From assembly GCA_038259365.1 (NCBI GenBank), contig JBBSOW010000107.1:1-10553 (forward strand): a DNA stretch of 10,553 bases, written 5' to 3'. The position numbers were made by a program, and so were the translations under genes. The notes under the pieces are model-generated. The model did no database searches. It worked only from the letters and a program-made list of their open reading frames with translations, and was not told the DNA's origin. The stretch comes from JBBSOW01 sp038259365. GTDB taxonomy: Bacteria > Actinomycetota > Actinomycetes > Propionibacteriales > Propionibacteriaceae. Positions 8,520-10,553 of the stretch are shown here, piece after piece (positions within the stretch are counted from its first letter, which is position 1; each line of letters starts with the position of its first letter).

Positions 8520-9442
8520 GCCAACCGAACGCGCTGGAACGGCTCATCGGCAGCTTTCTCGACCATCTACGCGTCGAGCGCGGCGTCTCGGTGCACACGG
8601 TGGCGGGGTATCGCCGGGATCTGCACCGCTACGCCGAGCATCTGCGCACCAGCGGCATCGAGAGTCCGGAGCGGATCTCCGAGGCCGACGTGATCGCCTT
8701 CGCCGTGCACGCCCGGCACGAGGCGGGCCTCGCTCCCAGCAGCGTCGCACGCGCGGTGGTGGCCGTGCGCAGCCTGCACAGGTTTGCCGTCGAGGAGCGA
8801 GTGAGCGCGACGAACCCGGCCGCCGAGGTACGGCCCCCTACGCTGGGGGGTCGGCTACCGAAGGCGCTCGGCCTGGCCGAGGTGCAGGCCCTGCTGGAGA
8901 CGCCCAACCGCGAGACCCCGAACGGGCTGCGCGACGCGACGTTGCTGGAGCTCCTCTACGGAACCGGGGGACGCATTTCGGAGGTGCTCGCTCTCGACGT
9001 GGACGATGTCGCGCGGCTGGTGGATACCGATACCGAGGGCGGTCTGCGGCTGCTGGGCAAGGGCAATAGAGAACGCCTGGTTCCGCTCGGATCCTATGCC
9101 CGGGAGGCCATCTCGGCTTGGCTCGTTCGGGGCCGCCCGGTGCTGGCCCGACCGGAATCCGGTGCGGCGTTGCTCCTGAACTCTCGAGGCGGCCGACTGA
9201 GCCGACAGAGCGGTTTCGCCATTCTCCGCAGGATAGGGGATGCGGCGAATCTGGGCCGGGACGTATCGCCGCACACGTTGCGCCATTCCTACGCCACCCA
9301 TCTGCTCGACGGTGGCGCCGACGTGCGCGTGGTGCAGGAACTGTTGGGCCACGCCAGCGTGAGCACCACCCAGATCTATACGCTGGTCACGGTGGATCGG
9401 CTGCGCGAAGTGTATCTGTCGTCCCACCCCCGGGCGTACTAG
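8516..9442 (+). CDS. xerD: Tyrosine recombinase XerD
   Basis: A site-specific recombinase of 308 residues that, with XerC, resolves chromosome dimers at dif, activated by FtsK at the septum. The N-terminal core-binding domain (about 8-105) includes FLDHLRVERGVSVHTVAGYR. The catalytic domain has the full set of residues: Arg153 in GTGGRISE, Lys182 in LGKGNRERLVP, His253 and Arg256 in HTLRHSYATHLL, His279 in ELLGHAS, and the nucleophile Tyr288 in TQIYT. The C-terminal LREVYLSSHPRAY resembles actinobacterial XerD. A small ETPN-R-ETPN duplication (128-136) lies near the interdomain linker. It sits in the usual actinobacterial XerD position after the Nudix gene. It is not part of a visible integrative element: no att-like repeats or phage genes flank it. 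GTG 8516 overlaps the preceding TGA. Confidence 0.95.
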   Translation: MSQPNALERLIGSFLDHLRVERGVSVHTVAGYRRDLHRYAEHLRTSGIESPERISEADVIAFAVHARHEAGLAPSSVARAVVAVRSLHRFAVEERVSATNPAAEVRPPTLGGRLPKALGLAEVQALLETPNRETPNGLRDATLLELLYGTGGRISEVLALDVDDVARLVDTDTEGGLRLLGKGNRERLVPLGSYAREAISAWLVRGRPVLARPESGAALLLNSRGGRLSRQSGFAILRRIGDAANLGRDVSPHTLRHSYATHLLDGGADVRVVQELLGHASVSTTQIYTLVTVDRLREVYLSSHPRAY

Positions 9443-9445
9443 ACT
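9440..9445 (+). promoter_or_regulatory. Candidate -10 element before parA
   Basis: TAGACT fits TANNNT and begins at the TAG stop codon of xerD. It lies 17 bases before GTG 9463. Predicted transcription starts near 9452, giving a very short leader that would carry the ribosome binding site CGGAG (9452-9456). No clear -35 hexamer is seen. Confidence 0.33.
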
Positions 9446-9462
9446 GATCGCCGGAGTCTTGA

Positions 9463-10440
9463 GTGCCCCAGACCCGCGCGTTCGACGAGAGGTATGTCTT
9501 GCACAACAGTTCACCCCCGTCGGACGAGCCATCCCGACTGCCCGGCCTGGCCGAACCGCTCACCGCCACCTCGCCCGAGAGTCGACCTCCCGAGGTCGAG
9601 CTCGGACCCACGGGGCGACCATGGCCGGATCTGCCCGTGCCGGGCCCGCCGCCCGCTGGGCCCAAGCACGCCACGGTCATGGCCATGTGTAACCAGAAGG
9701 GGGGCGTCGGCAAGACGACGTCGACGATCAATCTCGGTGCCGCGTTGGTGGAGACGGGCCGGAAGGTGTTGCTGCTCGATTTCGATCCCCAGGGTTCGCT
9801 GTCGGTGGGCCTGGGCCTGAACCCGCACACGCTCGAGGACAGCATCTACAACGTATTGCTGAACCGGCACGTCGATCCGCTCGAGGTGATTCGCCCCACC
9901 TTCATCGACGGACTCGATATCTTGCCCAGCAACATCGATCTCGCGGCCGCCGAGGTGCAGCTGGTCTCGGAGGTGGCCCGCGAGCAGATCCTCAAGCGGA
10001 TCCTGGATGGGCTGCGCGCCAGCTACGACATCATCTTGATCGATTGCGCGCCCTCGCTGGGGTTACTGACGATCAATGCCCTTACCGCGGCCGATAAGGT
10101 CATCATCCCCCTCGAATGCGAGTTCTTCGCCCTCCGGGGAGTTGCGCTTCTCACCGATACGATCACCAAAGTCCAGGATCGGCTGAATCCCGATTTAGAG
10201 TTGTTGGGTATTCTGGGTACGATGTTCGACGCGAGAACCTTGCACAGCCGGGAAGTTTTGGAGCGGGTCGGGCAGGCCTTTGGCGAGGTGGTTTTTCACA
10301 CCGTCATTCGTCGCACGGTGAAGTTTCCCGAAACCACCGTCGCGGGGGAGCCGATCACGACCTACGCCTCGAGTTCAGCCGGAGCCGCCGCGTATCGAAC
10401 GCTCGCCCAGGAGGTGTTGGCCAGGTGCCACGCCCAATAA
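9463..10440 (+). CDS. parA: ParA/Soj-family ATPase linked to scpA
   Basis: A 325-residue ParA-type P-loop ATPase, probably binding DNA non-specifically in its ATP dimer form. A Pro-rich, probably flexible extension covers residues 1 to about 68. The deviant Walker A motif KGGVGKTT (79-86) has the signature Lys79. LLLDFDPQGSLS (103-114) follows, then DCAPSLGLLT (194-203) and ECEFFALRG (218-226). The C-terminal GEPITTYASSSAGAAAYRTLA matches M. tuberculosis Rv1708. The extension motif TGRPWPDLP (50-58) also resembles that protein (TGRPHRDIP as I recall it), which supports GTG 9463 with CGGAG upstream over a later start. There is no parB here; this is the ParA that precedes scpA/scpB in actinobacteria, distinct from the origin-proximal parAB pair. 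Its role, probably in condensin-linked segregation, is inferred. Confidence 0.93.
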   Translation: MPQTRAFDERYVLHNSSPPSDEPSRLPGLAEPLTATSPESRPPEVELGPTGRPWPDLPVPGPPPAGPKHATVMAMCNQKGGVGKTTSTINLGAALVETGRKVLLLDFDPQGSLSVGLGLNPHTLEDSIYNVLLNRHVDPLEVIRPTFIDGLDILPSNIDLAAAEVQLVSEVAREQILKRILDGLRASYDIILIDCAPSLGLLTINALTAADKVIIPLECEFFALRGVALLTDTITKVQDRLNPDLELLGILGTMFDARTLHSREVLERVGQAFGEVVFHTVIRRTVKFPETTVAGEPITTYASSSAGAAAYRTLAQEVLARCHAQ

Positions 10441-10553
10441 TGTCGCCAGGAGCCGCTGAGCTCTTCCGGCCAACCGATACCTTCAACGCCGAGGTCACCT
10501 CGGCAGACGTCGTCGCAGATCCTCAACCCGGCCCCGACGCGTCGAGTTCCGGC
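10425..10553 (+). CDS. scpA: Start of the next gene, probable scpA (truncated by window end)
   Basis: An open frame runs from GTG 10425, or from the in-frame ATG 10440 whose first base is the last base of the parA TAA, to the end of the window. GTG 10425 is favoured because AGGAGG (10409-10414) lies ten bases upstream. Only 43 residues are visible. They are Pro/Asp/Ala/Ser-rich and contain no conserved domain, so the identification rests on gene order: in actinobacteria parA is followed by scpA, the kleisin subunit of the SMC-ScpA-ScpB condensin, often with an acidic or Pro-rich lead before its conserved FEGPLDLLL motif. That motif, expected just past the window, is not seen. Confidence 0.5.
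   Translation, partial: MPRPIMSPGAAELFRPTDTFNAEVTSADVVADPQPGPDASSSG

Noticed and set aside
8516..9442. Integrase of a mobile element
   Set aside because: The sequence and its place between the Nudix gene and parA fit housekeeping XerD; no att-like repeats, phage or transposon genes are nearby.
9463..10440. Plasmid partition ParA
   Set aside because: No parB or centromere-like repeats are present, and the surrounding order is the conserved actinobacterial xerD-parA-scpA chromosomal block.

Overview
The window is one strand-coherent piece of a GC-rich actinobacterial chromosome. It holds the 3' end of an rRNA operon followed by a conserved block of housekeeping genes, all on the + strand. The gene order (TPR-like protein, HAD phosphatase, small protein, NAD kinase, RecN, CTP synthase, Nudix hydrolase, XerD, ParA, probable ScpA) matches the backbone of the Mycobacterium tuberculosis Rv1691-Rv1709 region. 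The 5S sequence and the compactness of the block make Propionibacteriales or a nearby order a reasonable guess, but the sequence alone does not fix the genus.

Layout: bases 1 to about 447 are the last part of 23S rRNA, starting at what corresponds to A2451 of the peptidyl transferase centre. A roughly 70-base spacer with a hairpin leads to 5S rRNA (about 518-636). A strong intrinsic terminator closes the rRNA operon (641-684). About 90 bases later comes a 470-residue protein with a long Arg/Gly/Asp/Ser-rich, apparently disordered N-terminal half, which contains a 24-bp tandem repeat, and a helical TPR-like C-terminal half. It overlaps the HAD phosphatase gene by 4 bp.

A small conserved protein follows behind a hairpin and a strong Shine-Dalgarno sequence, then NAD kinase and RecN (4-bp overlap). 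After a 47-base gap with a candidate promoter come pyrG, a Nudix ADP-ribose pyrophosphatase and xerD, each overlapping the next by 4 bp. Another short gap precedes a parA-type ATPase gene, and the window ends in the N-terminal extension of the next gene, probably scpA.

The genes cover translation (rRNA), nucleotide and cofactor metabolism (NADP and CTP synthesis, ADP-ribose clean-up), DNA repair (RecN) and chromosome maintenance (XerD, ParA, probable ScpA). Several starts lack a clear Shine-Dalgarno sequence. They either overlap the preceding stop codon, which suggests translational coupling, or lie just after a TANNNT hexamer, which suggests leaderless mRNA.

Most of the window is ordinary conserved backbone, and I see no clear new defence or mobile system. 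The points most worth a second look are the repeat-bearing disordered protein next to the rRNA operon, the absence of tlyA between the small protein and NAD kinase, and the candidate leaderless promoters.
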